Shown one piece after another: positions 6,250 to 14,618 of a stretch of 36,310 bases of DNA. The notes below the pieces were generated by a model. It worked only from the letters and a program-made list of their open reading frames with translations, had not been told where the DNA came from and searched no databases. Both the position numbers and the translations under genes were made by a program. The DNA lies in assembly GCA_018066715.1 (NCBI GenBank), contig JAGPWA010000004.1, forward strand, positions 1 through 36,310. Reading direction: 5' to 3'. Each line of letters begins with the position of its first letter. Position 1 is the stretch's first letter. Origin of the DNA: Porticoccus sp. (lineage in GTDB: Bacteria; Pseudomonadota; Gammaproteobacteria; Pseudomonadales; Porticoccaceae).

Positions 6250-8325
6250 ATGACTGAGCATCAACCCTACATACACTGGCATTTGGAGCGGGACGCTGAA
6301 GACATCGCCTGGCTGGGTCTCGATCGTCAGGGTGAAAAACTCAACTCTCTCAGCACCGACGTGATGCTCGAACTGGATACCATACTGGGCGATCTGGAAA
6401 CTAATCTGCCATTGGGACTGGTGATTTACTCTAAAAAAGCCAGTGGGTTTATTGCCGGTGCGGACATCCGCGAGTTTGAGCAACAAGCGGACCAGCACGC
6501 CGCCAGAGAAGGTATTCTGCGAGCCCAAAACCTTTTTTCACGCTTGGAAGACCTGCGCTGCCCCACTGTCGCTAACATTCACGGGTTCTGTCTGGGCGGT
6601 GGTCTTGAACTGGCTTTAGCCTGCGACTATCGCGTCGCCTTAGATACGGACAGCACCCGTATTGGCTTCCCCGAAATTCAACTGGGTATCTTCCCCGGTT
6701 TTGGCGGTACCGCTAGAAGCATACGACTGCTGGGTGGGCGCAAAGCACTGGAAGTGATCCTTAGCGCCCGAATGCTCAGAGCACGGGCAGCCAGAACTAT
6801 TGGCTTGATTGATCAAGTGGTATCAGAGCACAGAAGCCTACGCTGGGCGGCCCGTAAGGCCATTGTGAAAAATCGCAGCGGGCATCGTGCCAGTAAACTA
6901 GAGAAACTGACCAGTAGCCCCGGCATACGCCATGCTCTGGCAAAAATCATGGAACGCGAGGTCGCCAAAAAGGCCCGCCGAGAGCATTACCCTGCCCCCT
7001 ATGCGCTGATTGATCTATGGCGTGAAGTGGGTAGTGACTTCGATGCTCTGTTAGACGGTGAGGTCGACTTGGTGAGCGAATTGCTCATGAGTGATACCTC
7101 TCGCAACCTGCGTCGGGTGTTCCGACTGCAAGAGCAATTGAAAGAACTGGCAAAACCCGATGAGGCTGACATAAATAACCAGACTGACTGGAAACCACGG
7201 AGAGTCCATGTCGTCGGTGCCGGCGTGATGGGTGGTGATATTGCCGCCTGGTGTGCCCTGCGCGGTCTTGAGGTAACCCTTCAGGATCGTGAGTTCGAGT
7301 ATCTGGAACCGGCCCTGAAACGTGCGGAAGCGCTGTTTAAAAAGAAACTAAAAAGCAAAGCCAGTATCACCGCCGCCAAAAGCCGACTGATTGCCGATGT
7401 CGCGGGTGACGGTATTGCCCGTGCCGATGTGATTATCGAAGCTATTTTTGAAAACAGGGAGGCCAAACAACAATTGTTTATTGAGCTGGAGCACAAGGCG
7501 CTGCCAACTGCTCTTTTAGCCACCAACACTTCGGCTATTCCTCTGGCAGAAATTGCCGAGGGTCTGGAACAACCCAGCCGCTTAATCGGTCTGCACTTCT
7601 TTAACCCGGTGGAAAAAATGCCATTGGTTGAGGTGGTTCGCGATTCAGCCTCCACGAGCGAAGTGATTAAAAAAGGCTGCATTTTCGCCAATAACATTGG
7701 CAAGTATCCCCTACCAGTAAAAAGCGCACCGGGCTTTTTGGTCAATCGTGTATTGGCGCCCTTTATGCTTGAAGCATTGAATCTGGCAGAAGAAGGTCAC
7801 AGCATTGCCACCATAGATGCCGCTGCCGAATTGTTTGGTATGCCAATGGGTCCTGTGGAAATTGCTGATACCGTTGGCCTCGATGTGGCGATTAGTGTCG
7901 CGACGAAACTGGCACCGGATAACACCATAGCCATCGAGCAGCTTCAGGCGCTACTCGACGAAGGAAAACTGGGCAAGAAAAATGGTGAAGGCTTTTACCG
8001 CTGGAAAAAAGGTAAAGCCATCAAAGAAAAACCCAGCGATGACATCGCAATGGATATTCTGGGTGAGCGATTGATCAATCCATTGATTGATGAATGCCAG
8101 CGTTGTCTTGAAGAAGGCATTGTCGAGAATGCTGACCTGCTCGATGCCGGCGTCATATTTGGTATCGGCTTTGCGCCGTTTAGGGGAGGCCCGCTGCACT
8201 ATTTACAACAGCAGCTACAACATTCACAAGAGCAATCATTTAACCAACATGACGATTTAGGCCATGATCTCAGCTCTGACCTCAAGCCCAGTATCTCCAC
8301 TGAGGGGGTCACCGACAATGAATAA
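6250..8325 (+). CDS. Bifunctional enoyl-CoA hydratase / 3-hydroxyacyl-CoA dehydrogenase
   Basis: FadB/FadJ-type alpha subunit that hydrates enoyl-CoA and oxidises the 3-hydroxyacyl-CoA with NAD+. The N-terminal crotonase domain has SGFIAGADIREF (65-76), CLGGGLELALACDYR (114-128, Glu120) and GFPEIQLGIFPGFGG (139-153, Glu142), giving both catalytic glutamates. The C-terminal half begins with a Rossmann motif VVGAGVMGGD (321-330) and carries LHFFNP with catalytic His449, then PGFLVNRVLAPF. ATG at 6250 gives 691 aa, close to FadJ (714); a TTG at 6238 is an alternative start but lacks the better-placed GAG. The final 8 bases overlap the thiolase gene, indicating translational coupling. Whether it is closer to FadB or FadJ needs a tree, so no symbol is given. 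Confidence 0.95.
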   Translation: MTEHQPYIHWHLERDAEDIAWLGLDRQGEKLNSLSTDVMLELDTILGDLETNLPLGLVIYSKKASGFIAGADIREFEQQADQHAAREGILRAQNLFSRLEDLRCPTVANIHGFCLGGGLELALACDYRVALDTDSTRIGFPEIQLGIFPGFGGTARSIRLLGGRKALEVILSARMLRARAARTIGLIDQVVSEHRSLRWAARKAIVKNRSGHRASKLEKLTSSPGIRHALAKIMEREVAKKARREHYPAPYALIDLWREVGSDFDALLDGEVDLVSELLMSDTSRNLRRVFRLQEQLKELAKPDEADINNQTDWKPRRVHVVGAGVMGGDIAAWCALRGLEVTLQDREFEYLEPALKRAEALFKKKLKSKASITAAKSRLIADVAGDGIARADVIIEAIFENREAKQQLFIELEHKALPTALLATNTSAIPLAEIAEGLEQPSRLIGLHFFNPVEKMPLVEVVRDSASTSEVIKKGCIFANNIGKYPLPVKSAPGFLVNRVLAPFMLEALNLAEEGHSIATIDAAAELFGMPMGPVEIADTVGLDVAISVATKLAPDNTIAIEQLQALLDEGKLGKKNGEGFYRWKKGKAIKEKPSDDIAMDILGERLINPLIDECQRCLEEGIVENADLLDAGVIFGIGFAPFRGGPLHYLQQQLQHSQEQSFNQHDDLGHDLSSDLKPSISTEGVTDNE

Positions 8326-9601
8326 TTTACACGCGCTTCGACCCGTTGCCATCGTTGGTACAAACCGTATTCCATTCTGCCGGTCCGGGACGTCTTATGC
8401 CGACCTGACCAACCTTGATATGCTCTCCACTGCCCTACAGGGACTGGTTAACCAATACCAACTGCAAGGTAAACTGATTGATGAAGTGGTGGCCGGTGCT
8501 GTTACCACCCACGCCAAAGACTTTAATCTGGCACGGGAAGCGGTACTCAGTACCGACCTCTCACCACTGACACCGGGGATCACCCTGCAACAGGCCTGCG
8601 GCACTAGCCTGCAAGCCGCCTTTGGTATTGCCGCAAAAATTGCCTGTGGACAAATTGAATGTGGTATTGCTGCGGGCAGTGATAGCACCAGTGATGCACC
8701 CATCGTATTTTCCCGCCGCTTTTCACAGCGATTGATTCAGCTTTCCAGCGCCAAAACCTTGCAACAAAAACTGGCCATCTTTAAAAAATTCAGCTTTGGG
8801 GAATTAGCCCCCGTAGCACCTTCCATTACCGAACCCCGCACCGGACTCAGTATGGGAGAACACTGCGAACTGATGGCCAAAGAATGGGGTATAAGCCGGG
8901 AGGAACAGGATCTATTGGCACAGGCCAGCCACAATCGAGCCGAAGCCGCCTATAACCGATGCTTTTACGATGAACTGTTAACCCCCTGTGCGGGCGTGCT
9001 GCGAGATAACAATCTGCGCTATGACCTCACGTCAGAACGATTGGAAAGACTGAAACCTGCCTTTGATCGATCAGAAACCGGTACCTTAACTGCGGGCAAC
9101 AGCACCCCGCTCACCGATGGTGCCGCGGCCATTATGTTAGCCAGTGAGGAATGGGCAGAAGCGAACAATCTCCCCATATTAGCCCGGCTCACTCATATGG
9201 AAACAGCCGCCGTAGACTATGTGGGCGGGGAAGGCTTATTGATGGCGCCCACGGTAGCCGTCGCCAATATGCTATGCAAAGCAGAACTAACGCTTCAGAG
9301 CTTCTCCCACTATGAAATACACGAAGCCTTTGCCGCACAGGTGCTCTGCACACTTAAGGCCTGGGAATCTGAAGAATACTGCCAAAATAGGTTGGGTATG
9401 CAAAGCGCCTTGGGCAGTATTGATCGCAGCAAGATGAATCAGGTGGGCAGCAGCCTGGCGCTGGGGCACCCATTTGCCGCCACCGGTGCCAGAATAGCGG
9501 GCACACTGGCAAAACAGTTGAATGATGCGGGGCGTGGACGCGGGCTGATTTCAATCTGTACGGCTGGCGGTATGGGTGTGGCGGCGATACTGGAGAAATA
9601 G
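8318..9601 (+). CDS. 3-ketoacyl-CoA thiolase, FadI-like
   Basis: Beta subunit of the fatty-acid oxidation complex; it cleaves 3-ketoacyl-CoA with CoA to acetyl-CoA and a shortened acyl-CoA. From ATG 8318 it is 427 aa, near FadI (436). Active-site residues are all present: nucleophile Cys94 in QQACGTSLQA, HEAF (335-338), His384 in ALGHPFAATGAR (381-392), and Cys414 in ICTAGGMG, the acid/base cysteine. A longer frame opens at 8264, but ATG 8318 is preceded by AGGGGG at a proper distance and starts exactly where family members do. It overlaps the preceding stop codon (ATGAATAA), so it is coupled to the alpha subunit. Confidence 0.94.
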   Translation: MNNLHALRPVAIVGTNRIPFCRSGTSYADLTNLDMLSTALQGLVNQYQLQGKLIDEVVAGAVTTHAKDFNLAREAVLSTDLSPLTPGITLQQACGTSLQAAFGIAAKIACGQIECGIAAGSDSTSDAPIVFSRRFSQRLIQLSSAKTLQQKLAIFKKFSFGELAPVAPSITEPRTGLSMGEHCELMAKEWGISREEQDLLAQASHNRAEAAYNRCFYDELLTPCAGVLRDNNLRYDLTSERLERLKPAFDRSETGTLTAGNSTPLTDGAAAIMLASEEWAEANNLPILARLTHMETAAVDYVGGEGLLMAPTVAVANMLCKAELTLQSFSHYEIHEAFAAQVLCTLKAWESEEYCQNRLGMQSALGSIDRSKMNQVGSSLALGHPFAATGARIAGTLAKQLNDAGRGRGLISICTAGGMGVAAILEK

Positions 9602-9708
9602 TCTTTTAAAAGTAGAATTCCAGGTTCAACGTAAATACTCTGCGTCTGTACTTATTCTTAGGTTGAGACTACAGTTGCGCCCATCAGCAGCAAGGGGAAT
9701 CGAAGGTC

Positions 9709-10047
9709 ATGACTACCGATAAAGACATCAATGCGGATAAGGGCATCGCTACTAGTAAAGAGATCATTACAGATCAGGATGGAAATGATCTTGAGTACGA
9801 TGCTCACCCTGTCTTTAAAACGGTTTCAGAAGAACAGAATAAAAAGAATCTGGGGTTTTTTGAGATCATTGCCCAAGCATTCTGCCTGGTGTTTTCTTTA
9901 CAAAGAGGGTCTGGTTTAAAACGAGCGGCGGACTTAATGGAGTCAAATCCAAAATCTATTATTTTGGCGGGTTTTGTTGCAATGATTATCTTTTTCACGA
10001 TTTGCTTTACAGCTTCTCAACTGGCGATCAAATTTGCATCGCCCTGA
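9709..10047 (+). CDS. DUF2970-family small membrane protein
   Basis: 112 aa of unknown function. Residues 1-46 are hydrophilic and acidic. From about residue 47 the pattern NLGFFEIIAQAFCLVFSLQ, then an ISEA-like charged loop ending SNPKSIILAGF, resembles DUF2970 (PF11174) proteins of Beta- and Gammaproteobacteria. One strong transmembrane helix occupies about 83-105, and the stretch 49-64 is amphipathic or partly buried. The start has AAGG close upstream. It follows the thiolase by 107 bases, so co-transcription is possible but not required. It converges on the HopJ-family gene. Family assignment is by eye and moderately sure. Confidence 0.65.
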   Translation: MTTDKDINADKGIATSKEIITDQDGNDLEYDAHPVFKTVSEEQNKKNLGFFEIIAQAFCLVFSLQRGSGLKRAADLMESNPKSIILAGFVAMIIFFTICFTASQLAIKFASP

Positions 10048-10085
10048 TCCAACATCCTGAAAAAACAGAAAACTTCAAAGAAGAG

Positions 10086-10126
10086 AGTAAAAGGTGGCGA
10101 GATAAATACCTCCGTCATCTTTTACT
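10086..10126. terminator. Long hairpin between convergent genes
   Basis: An 11-bp stem pairs AGTAAAAGGTG (10086-10096) with CATCTTTTACT (10116-10126), with one G.T pair and a partly paired 19-base loop. It lies between the DUF2970 gene (plus) and the HopJ-family gene (minus), where a bidirectional terminator is expected. It lacks a clean U tract on either side, so terminator function is inferred from position and stem. Confidence 0.45.
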
Positions 10127-10154
10127 AATACTTACTAAAAACTGGTTTTAATAA

Positions 10155-10499
10155 CTACCTTAACGCCAGAGCGCTGCCGTCAAAACTAATACCCTGCCAT
10201 CCGTGTTGAATAAAATTGCGGATATTTTGGTGATCGTCACCGTCTGGGTTTTCCAAAACATCTTTTCGGTAGTAATCACCAAAACACTGCAAGGTCTGTG
10301 CTTCGGTTAAGTTGTTGATATGGCCAAACGCATAAATTTTGCAGGAGCCATTGTTCTGCCCGGCATCATTTTTGGTTTCACCATTGGTGAATGCTATCTC
10401 GCTAAAGTGATAGTTTTCTTCAATCACAGCGATGGTATTGTCAAAGGTGACAGTCTCTGGCGCTGTATTCAATTTTTCCAGAAATTCAATCAGTAACAT
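10155..10499 (-). CDS. HopJ-family protein (PF08888)
   Basis: 114 aa from the ATG at 10499, which has AAGGA 7 bases upstream; a TTG at 10515-10517 would add six residues but lacks a site. Family marks are FLEKLNTAPETVTFDNT near the start, AFTNGETKNDAGQNNGSCK in the middle, then QTLQCFGDYYRKDVL and DHQNIRNFIQHGWQGI. The family was named after a Pseudomonas type III secretion effector candidate but is widespread in harmless marine bacteria, and the sequence here has no secretion hint and no type III genes nearby. A housekeeping or stress role is more likely; the function is unknown. It lies 42 bases downstream of thrC and may share its transcript. Confidence 0.9.
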   Translation of the reverse strand: MLLIEFLEKLNTAPETVTFDNTIAVIEENYHFSEIAFTNGETKNDAGQNNGSCKIYAFGHINNLTEAQTLQCFGDYYRKDVLENPDGDDHQNIRNFIQHGWQGISFDGSALALR

Positions 10500-10541
10500 A
10501 GAGCGATCCTTGATCAATTATTCGTCATCACAGGCAAAAAA

Positions 10542-11939
10542 TTAGCGCATATTGTCTGCAATAAACTGATGCACGGTATTCAGATCATTGGGCTGTACTG
10601 AATAGCGCTCTTCCCGCTCGAACAAGTCTGCCATATGGTGGGGCAGTGCCGGGTCTTGGGGGTAACCAGCTTTGCGAACGGCTTCGGGGAATTTGGCTGG
10701 GTGTGCGGTGGCCAGACACACAATCGGAATATCCTGACGATGGCGAGTTCTTCGCGCCGCTTCCACACCAATGGCGGTGTGTGGATCGAGCAGATATTCG
10801 GTGTTTTCCCACACATCGGTAATCACTTGAATCATCGCGTCATCATCCAAACGACAGCTGCTGAACAGCTCTCTGGCTTTTGACAGTGCTGGCTCACTCA
10901 ATGCCAGCTTACCGGTTTGTTTGAAATTGGCCATCAGTTCGTTAATAGCATTGCCATCGCGATCATAAAGATCAAATAACATGCGTTCAAAGTTACTCGA
11001 CACCATGATATCCATCGATGGTGACAGGCTGTGAACCAACTCGTGAAGGCTGTGATCATTATTGCTGATACAACGGTGCAGAATATCATTAGCATTGGTG
11101 GCCACTACCAGCTGGTCAATGGGCAGGCCCATACGCTTGGCTAGGTAACCGGCAAAAATATCGCCAAAGTTTCCGGTGGGCACTGAAAACGCCACGGGAC
11201 GATGGGGAGCACCCAGCGCCAAGCTGGCATAAAAGTAGTAGACGATCTGGGCCATAATCCGCGCCCAGTTAATTGAATTTACTGCAACGAGCTGACGATC
11301 TTCCGGCAGGAAGGATTGGTCACCAAAGCTGTTCTTCACCATGTTCTGACAATCGTCGAAGTTACCGTCTATGGCAATATTGAAGACGTTCTTCTCCAAC
11401 ACAGTGGTCATTTGACGACGCTGCACTTCGGACACACGGTTGTGTGGGTGCAGAATAAAGATATCGACATTATCGCTGTGACGACAGCCCTCAATAGCGG
11501 CGGAACCGGTATCACCGGAGGTGGCACCCATAATCACCACACGCTGGTCGCGCTTCTTCAACACGTAGTCCAGCAGGTTGCCAAGAAATTGCAGGGCAAA
11601 GTCTTTAAAAGCCAGGGTTGGCCCCTGAAACAGCTCAAGGATAAATTCGTTGTGTGCGGTTTGTACCAATGGGGCAATGGCATCGTGACGGAAGGTGCTA
11701 TAGGTTTTGTCGATCAGCTCACGTAGATCATCGTCGGGCACTTCACCAGCCACAAAGGGCGACATAATATTGAAAGCCAGCTCTTGGTATGAAAGACCGG
11801 CCCAGGAGGCTATTTCTTCCGCAGAGAACTGTGGCAGGGTTTCCGGCACATAGAGGCCACCATCACTGGCGAGACCGGCCAGAATGGCATCTTCAAACGA
11901 CAGTTTAGGCGCCTGCCCACGGGTGCTGATATATTTCAC
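10542..11939 (-). CDS. thrC: Threonine synthase
   Basis: PLP enzyme that converts O-phosphohomoserine to threonine, the last step of the pathway. It is 465 aa with the canonical start MKYISTRGQ, here at a GTG codon with GAGAG upstream. The PLP lysine is Lys112 in GPTLAFKDFALQF. GATSGDTGSAA (138-148) and VPTGNFGD further on bind substrate and cofactor phosphate. It follows hom by 91 bases on the same strand, the usual hom-thrC order in Pseudomonas-like genomes, so one transcript is likely. There is no thrB in the window; homoserine kinase must be encoded elsewhere. Confidence 0.97.
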   Translation of the reverse strand: MKYISTRGQAPKLSFEDAILAGLASDGGLYVPETLPQFSAEEIASWAGLSYQELAFNIMSPFVAGEVPDDDLRELIDKTYSTFRHDAIAPLVQTAHNEFILELFQGPTLAFKDFALQFLGNLLDYVLKKRDQRVVIMGATSGDTGSAAIEGCRHSDNVDIFILHPHNRVSEVQRRQMTTVLEKNVFNIAIDGNFDDCQNMVKNSFGDQSFLPEDRQLVAVNSINWARIMAQIVYYFYASLALGAPHRPVAFSVPTGNFGDIFAGYLAKRMGLPIDQLVVATNANDILHRCISNNDHSLHELVHSLSPSMDIMVSSNFERMLFDLYDRDGNAINELMANFKQTGKLALSEPALSKARELFSSCRLDDDAMIQVITDVWENTEYLLDPHTAIGVEAARRTRHRQDIPIVCLATAHPAKFPEAVRKAGYPQDPALPHHMADLFEREERYSVQPNDLNTVHQFIADNMR

Positions 11940-12030
11940 AATAGCTCTCTCAATAACTTGTTCAATAACGCTTTGTTTAAAACTAGCGGTTCAATCCTTA
12001 ACTTGCCAATAACTGTACTGGCGATGGCTC

Positions 12031-13335
12031 TTAGCCTAACGATTCAACCCGAATTCTGACCACATCACCCGCGGTGGAATCCAATGCCTGAATCTTCTCT
12101 ACAGCTTCGTCTAGGTATTTTTCCACCGTACGATTGGTAACAAGAATCAGCTGAACATGATCCTTACCTGCCCCTGGCTCTTTCTGAATAACGGCTTCAA
12201 CACTGATATTGGCATCACTCAATACTTGAGTGATTTTGGCTAGTACACCGGGAGCGTCCAATGCGGTGATCCGCAGATAATACGCGGTTTCCACTTCGCT
12301 GATGGGCAGTACATTAATGTCGTTTAACTGATCCGGCTGGAAACCCAAGTGGGGCACACGATGTTCTGGGTCTGCTGTGAGGGTGCGAGCTAAATCCACA
12401 ATATCGGCAATCACGGAGGATGCGGTTGGCTCTGCACCGGCACCAGGGCCGTAGTACAGGGTTGGGCCAACGGCATCACCATTCACCAGCACAGCATTCA
12501 TTACGCCATCTACATTAGCGATCAGGCATTTTTCTGGAATCAAGGTAGGGTGAACTCGAAGTTCAATGCTGCCATTGTTTCGGCTGGCAACACCCAGGTG
12601 TTTAATGCGGTAGCCCAACTGCTCAGCATAGGTGACATCCTGAGGCTCAATTTTACTGATGCCTTCGGTAAATACTTTGTCAAATTGCAGTGGTATGCCA
12701 AATGCCAGAGAAGCCAGAATGACCAACTTATGGGCGGCATCAATACCTTCCACGTCAAAGGTCGGATCGGCTTCTGCATAGCCCAGCTCTTGAGCCTCTT
12801 TTAATACATCGGAAAAATCGCGACCCTTGTCCCGCATTTCGGTAAGGATAAAGTTACCCGTGCCATTAATGATGCCCGCCAGCCATTCGATGCGGTTGGC
12901 CGACAAGCCTTCACGAATGGCTTTGATGATAGGAATACCACCAGCCACCGCGGCTTCAAAGGCGACAGTGACACCTTTTTCTTTGGCTGCATCAAAAATC
13001 TCATTACCAAATTCAGCGATCAATGCCTTGTTGGCAGTGACTACGTGCTTGCCATTTTTAATGGCTCTAAACACCAGATCTTTGGCCACGGTAGTGCCAC
13101 CGATTAGCTCGACTAGAATATCAATATCGGGGTTATCGGCAACCTCAAAAATGTCTCGAGTAACACTGATATCACCGAGGTCACAGGCGGGGTTATCGCG
13201 TCTTGCACCCACTTGGCTGATCAGGATTTGGCAACCTGCACGGGCGTTGATTTCATCAGCGTTTCGACTCAGTACATTCACTGCACCACTGCCCACTGTT
13301 CCCAAACCACATATGCCAATTTTTACAGAATTCAA
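12031..13335 (-). CDS. hom: Homoserine dehydrogenase
   Basis: Reduces aspartate semialdehyde to homoserine with NAD(P)H, at the branch to threonine and methionine. I place the start at TTG 13335: it has AAGG 7 bases upstream and gives 434 aa, the length of Pseudomonas Hom, beginning MNSVKIGICGLGTVG with the dinucleotide fold at the very N terminus. Further marks are GIINGTGNFIL and GYAEADPTFDVEGIDAAHK with the substrate-binding and catalytic Asp/Lys residues, and a C-terminal ACT domain (about 350-430, starting YYLRITALDAPGVLAKI) that suggests threonine feedback control. An ATG at 13452 is in frame but would add 39 residues made of 4-residue repeats (XXNX) and has a poorly spaced ribosome site, so I reject it. 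Confidence 0.95.
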   Translation of the reverse strand: MNSVKIGICGLGTVGSGAVNVLSRNADEINARAGCQILISQVGARRDNPACDLGDISVTRDIFEVADNPDIDILVELIGGTTVAKDLVFRAIKNGKHVVTANKALIAEFGNEIFDAAKEKGVTVAFEAAVAGGIPIIKAIREGLSANRIEWLAGIINGTGNFILTEMRDKGRDFSDVLKEAQELGYAEADPTFDVEGIDAAHKLVILASLAFGIPLQFDKVFTEGISKIEPQDVTYAEQLGYRIKHLGVASRNNGSIELRVHPTLIPEKCLIANVDGVMNAVLVNGDAVGPTLYYGPGAGAEPTASSVIADIVDLARTLTADPEHRVPHLGFQPDQLNDINVLPISEVETAYYLRITALDAPGVLAKITQVLSDANISVEAVIQKEPGAGKDHVQLILVTNRTVEKYLDEAVEKIQALDSTAGDVVRIRVESLG

Positions 13336-13443
13336 AGTGTTCGCCTTAACGTTAATATCAGGGTTAAAACCCTCGTTGCCGTCGGGGTTAAAACTATAAT
13401 TGCAGTCCGAGTTACAACCAGTGTTACAGCCAAAGTGACAACC
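13336..13443. repeat. 12-bp degenerate tandem repeat, nine units, abutting hom start
   Basis: Nine consecutive 12-base units lie immediately upstream of the hom TTG start. Read in the hom frame they encode GCHF, GCNT, GCNS, DCNY, SFNP, DGNE, GFNP, DINV and KANT, with Asn at the third place in eight units; the hom start LNSV continues the phase. The best-preserved core on the minus strand is GGTTTTAACCCT. It lies in the hom leader. It may be untranslated; no function is known. Confidence 0.75.
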
Positions 13444-13736
13444 AGTGCCCATACCCTGTTAACCAATAATGACAGGGCAATAAATAAAGCCTAGTTCAAT
13501 AGCTCATTTGCTCTCATTCGGGCTGAACATATCAGCCTAAAAACAGCACTATAAAAAGATGGCAACCTTAATAGCCGACAGGGGCACTGTCAATGAGATA
13601 AAGGCCCATAATAACGCAGGAAAGCTACTGTCAATGCGGGTAACCGGGCGATTTAAGGACTCTGGGTAACAGGCGTGAGATAACGGGTACAGGATAGTGA
13701 AACTAACCCCTATCAAAATCCATCAAGGTGGGAAGG
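13444..13736. other. hom upstream region with repeats and promoters
   Basis: With hom starting at 13335, the stretch 13336-13736 is a 401-base gap after dsbC. The part nearest hom is the 12-bp repeat; 13563-13640 holds the duplicated promoter-like block. The rest contains no reading frame I would call a gene and no clear terminator for dsbC. Confidence 0.5.
13563..13640 (-). promoter_or_regulatory. Duplicated promoter-like block upstream of hom
   Basis: On the minus strand two copies about 41 bases apart each have CATTGACAGT followed by TATTA(T/A)GG. Copy A has TTGACA at 13629-13634 and TATTAT at 13608-13613 (15-base spacer); copy B has TTGACA at 13588-13593 and TATTAA at 13568-13573 (14-base spacer). 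Both -35 boxes are perfect. Spacers are shorter than the ideal 17. They would drive hom-thrC independently of dsbC. Confidence 0.45.
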
Positions 13737-14477
13737 CTAATTCACCCCGATAACTTTCAATAACTCTGGCGCCGGGCGATAACCGGGTAACAGTGTGCCA
13801 TCTTCCAGAATCAGTGCCGGTGTTCCGGTGACACCGGCTTCCTGCCCTAGAGCGTATTGAGCGGCAACGGGGTTATCCTTACAGACATTCTCGGGGATAG
13901 GCTGCCTGTTTTTCAGTGCCGTCATCGCGGCCAGCTTATCCTTAGCACACCAGGCAGAGGCAATTTTTCGATAGGAGGGGGAGCCAATACCCGCTCTGGG
14001 GAATGCCAGGTAACGCACTTCGACACCGCCCATCGTCAAGCCAGGCAGTGCTTCATTGTGTAACTTTTGACAATAACCACAATCCACATCGGTAAACACG
14101 TAGACCACTGCCTTGGTTTCATCCACAGCGGGAAAAATGATCATATCGTCCTTGGCAACACTCTCCATAAGCTCTTTGCGAATACGGGCTGCCTCTAAAT
14201 CTTTTACGGGCATAAAGAGCCCGGGGCGAGCGTGATACATGTCACCAGTAATCAGGTATTCACCCGTTTTATTGACATAAACAAACTGAGTGCCGTTGAC
14301 TCGCACTATATACAGCCCAGTGATGGGGCTGGTTTCTACAGCACCGTAGTTCAAGTCAGGTCGGGCCGCTTTAAGGTTATCTTTAATAGTTTTAGCCATA
14401 ACCTCAGATACCGGCTCTGCATTCACAGCACTCCATAGGAGAGTGGCAACCATAAAGCCAACAATGCTCTTCATCAT
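13737..14477 (-). CDS. dsbC: Thiol:disulfide interchange protein DsbC
   Basis: Periplasmic disulfide isomerase that corrects wrong disulfides. The 246-aa precursor has a signal peptide (1-20, cut after VNA), an N-terminal dimerisation domain (about 21-80), and a thioredoxin domain with active site CGYC at 133-136 in FTDVDCGYCQKLH. Cys177 and Cys199 correspond to the structural disulfide of E. coli DsbC. The cis-Pro loop is GVTGTPALI (Pro220). The start is one of two adjacent ATG codons (14477 or 14474). It lies between xerD and hom, as in Pseudomonas, and may be read from the xerD promoter. DsbD, which would keep it reduced, is not in the window. Confidence 0.96.
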   Translation of the reverse strand: MMKSIVGFMVATLLWSAVNAEPVSEVMAKTIKDNLKAARPDLNYGAVETSPITGLYIVRVNGTQFVYVNKTGEYLITGDMYHARPGLFMPVKDLEAARIRKELMESVAKDDMIIFPAVDETKAVVYVFTDVDCGYCQKLHNEALPGLTMGGVEVRYLAFPRAGIGSPSYRKIASAWCAKDKLAAMTALKNRQPIPENVCKDNPVAAQYALGQEAGVTGTPALILEDGTLLPGYRPAPELLKVIGVN

Positions 14478-14530
14478 AAATCTACGTCTCTTTTCTGGGT
14501 AAGTCGTATGTAAACATCAAACGCCTATGT

Positions 14531-14550
14531 ATCGTTTCGTGAAAAACGAT
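14531..14550. other. Hairpin between xerD and dsbC
   Basis: Arms ATCGTTT (14531-14537) and AAACGAT (14544-14550) enclose a 6-base loop. There is no U run after the stem on the minus strand, so it is a weak terminator or an mRNA fold between the two genes. Confidence 0.3.
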
Positions 14551-14618
14551 GCGTATTGGAGTCTATTAGACAAGCAGGGTTCCACTCAAGCTTCTGACAC
14601 CCTTTAGTTAACTCTTTG

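Noticed and set aside
10155-10499. A virulence effector of a type III secretion system
   Set aside because: No secretion genes are nearby, and the family is widespread in non-pathogens.
10580-10883. Extra frames of 75-82 codons overlapping the thrC 3' part
   Set aside because: They are other-frame shadows of thrC and lack family motifs or ribosome sites.
13336-13443. CRISPR array
   Set aside because: The 12-bp units are directly adjacent with no spacers and no cas genes are present.
13336-13452. N-terminal extension of homoserine dehydrogenase from ATG 13452
   Set aside because: It would add 39 low-complexity repeat residues, has a badly spaced ribosome site, and the TTG at 13335 gives the family length of 434 with AAGG at 7 bases.
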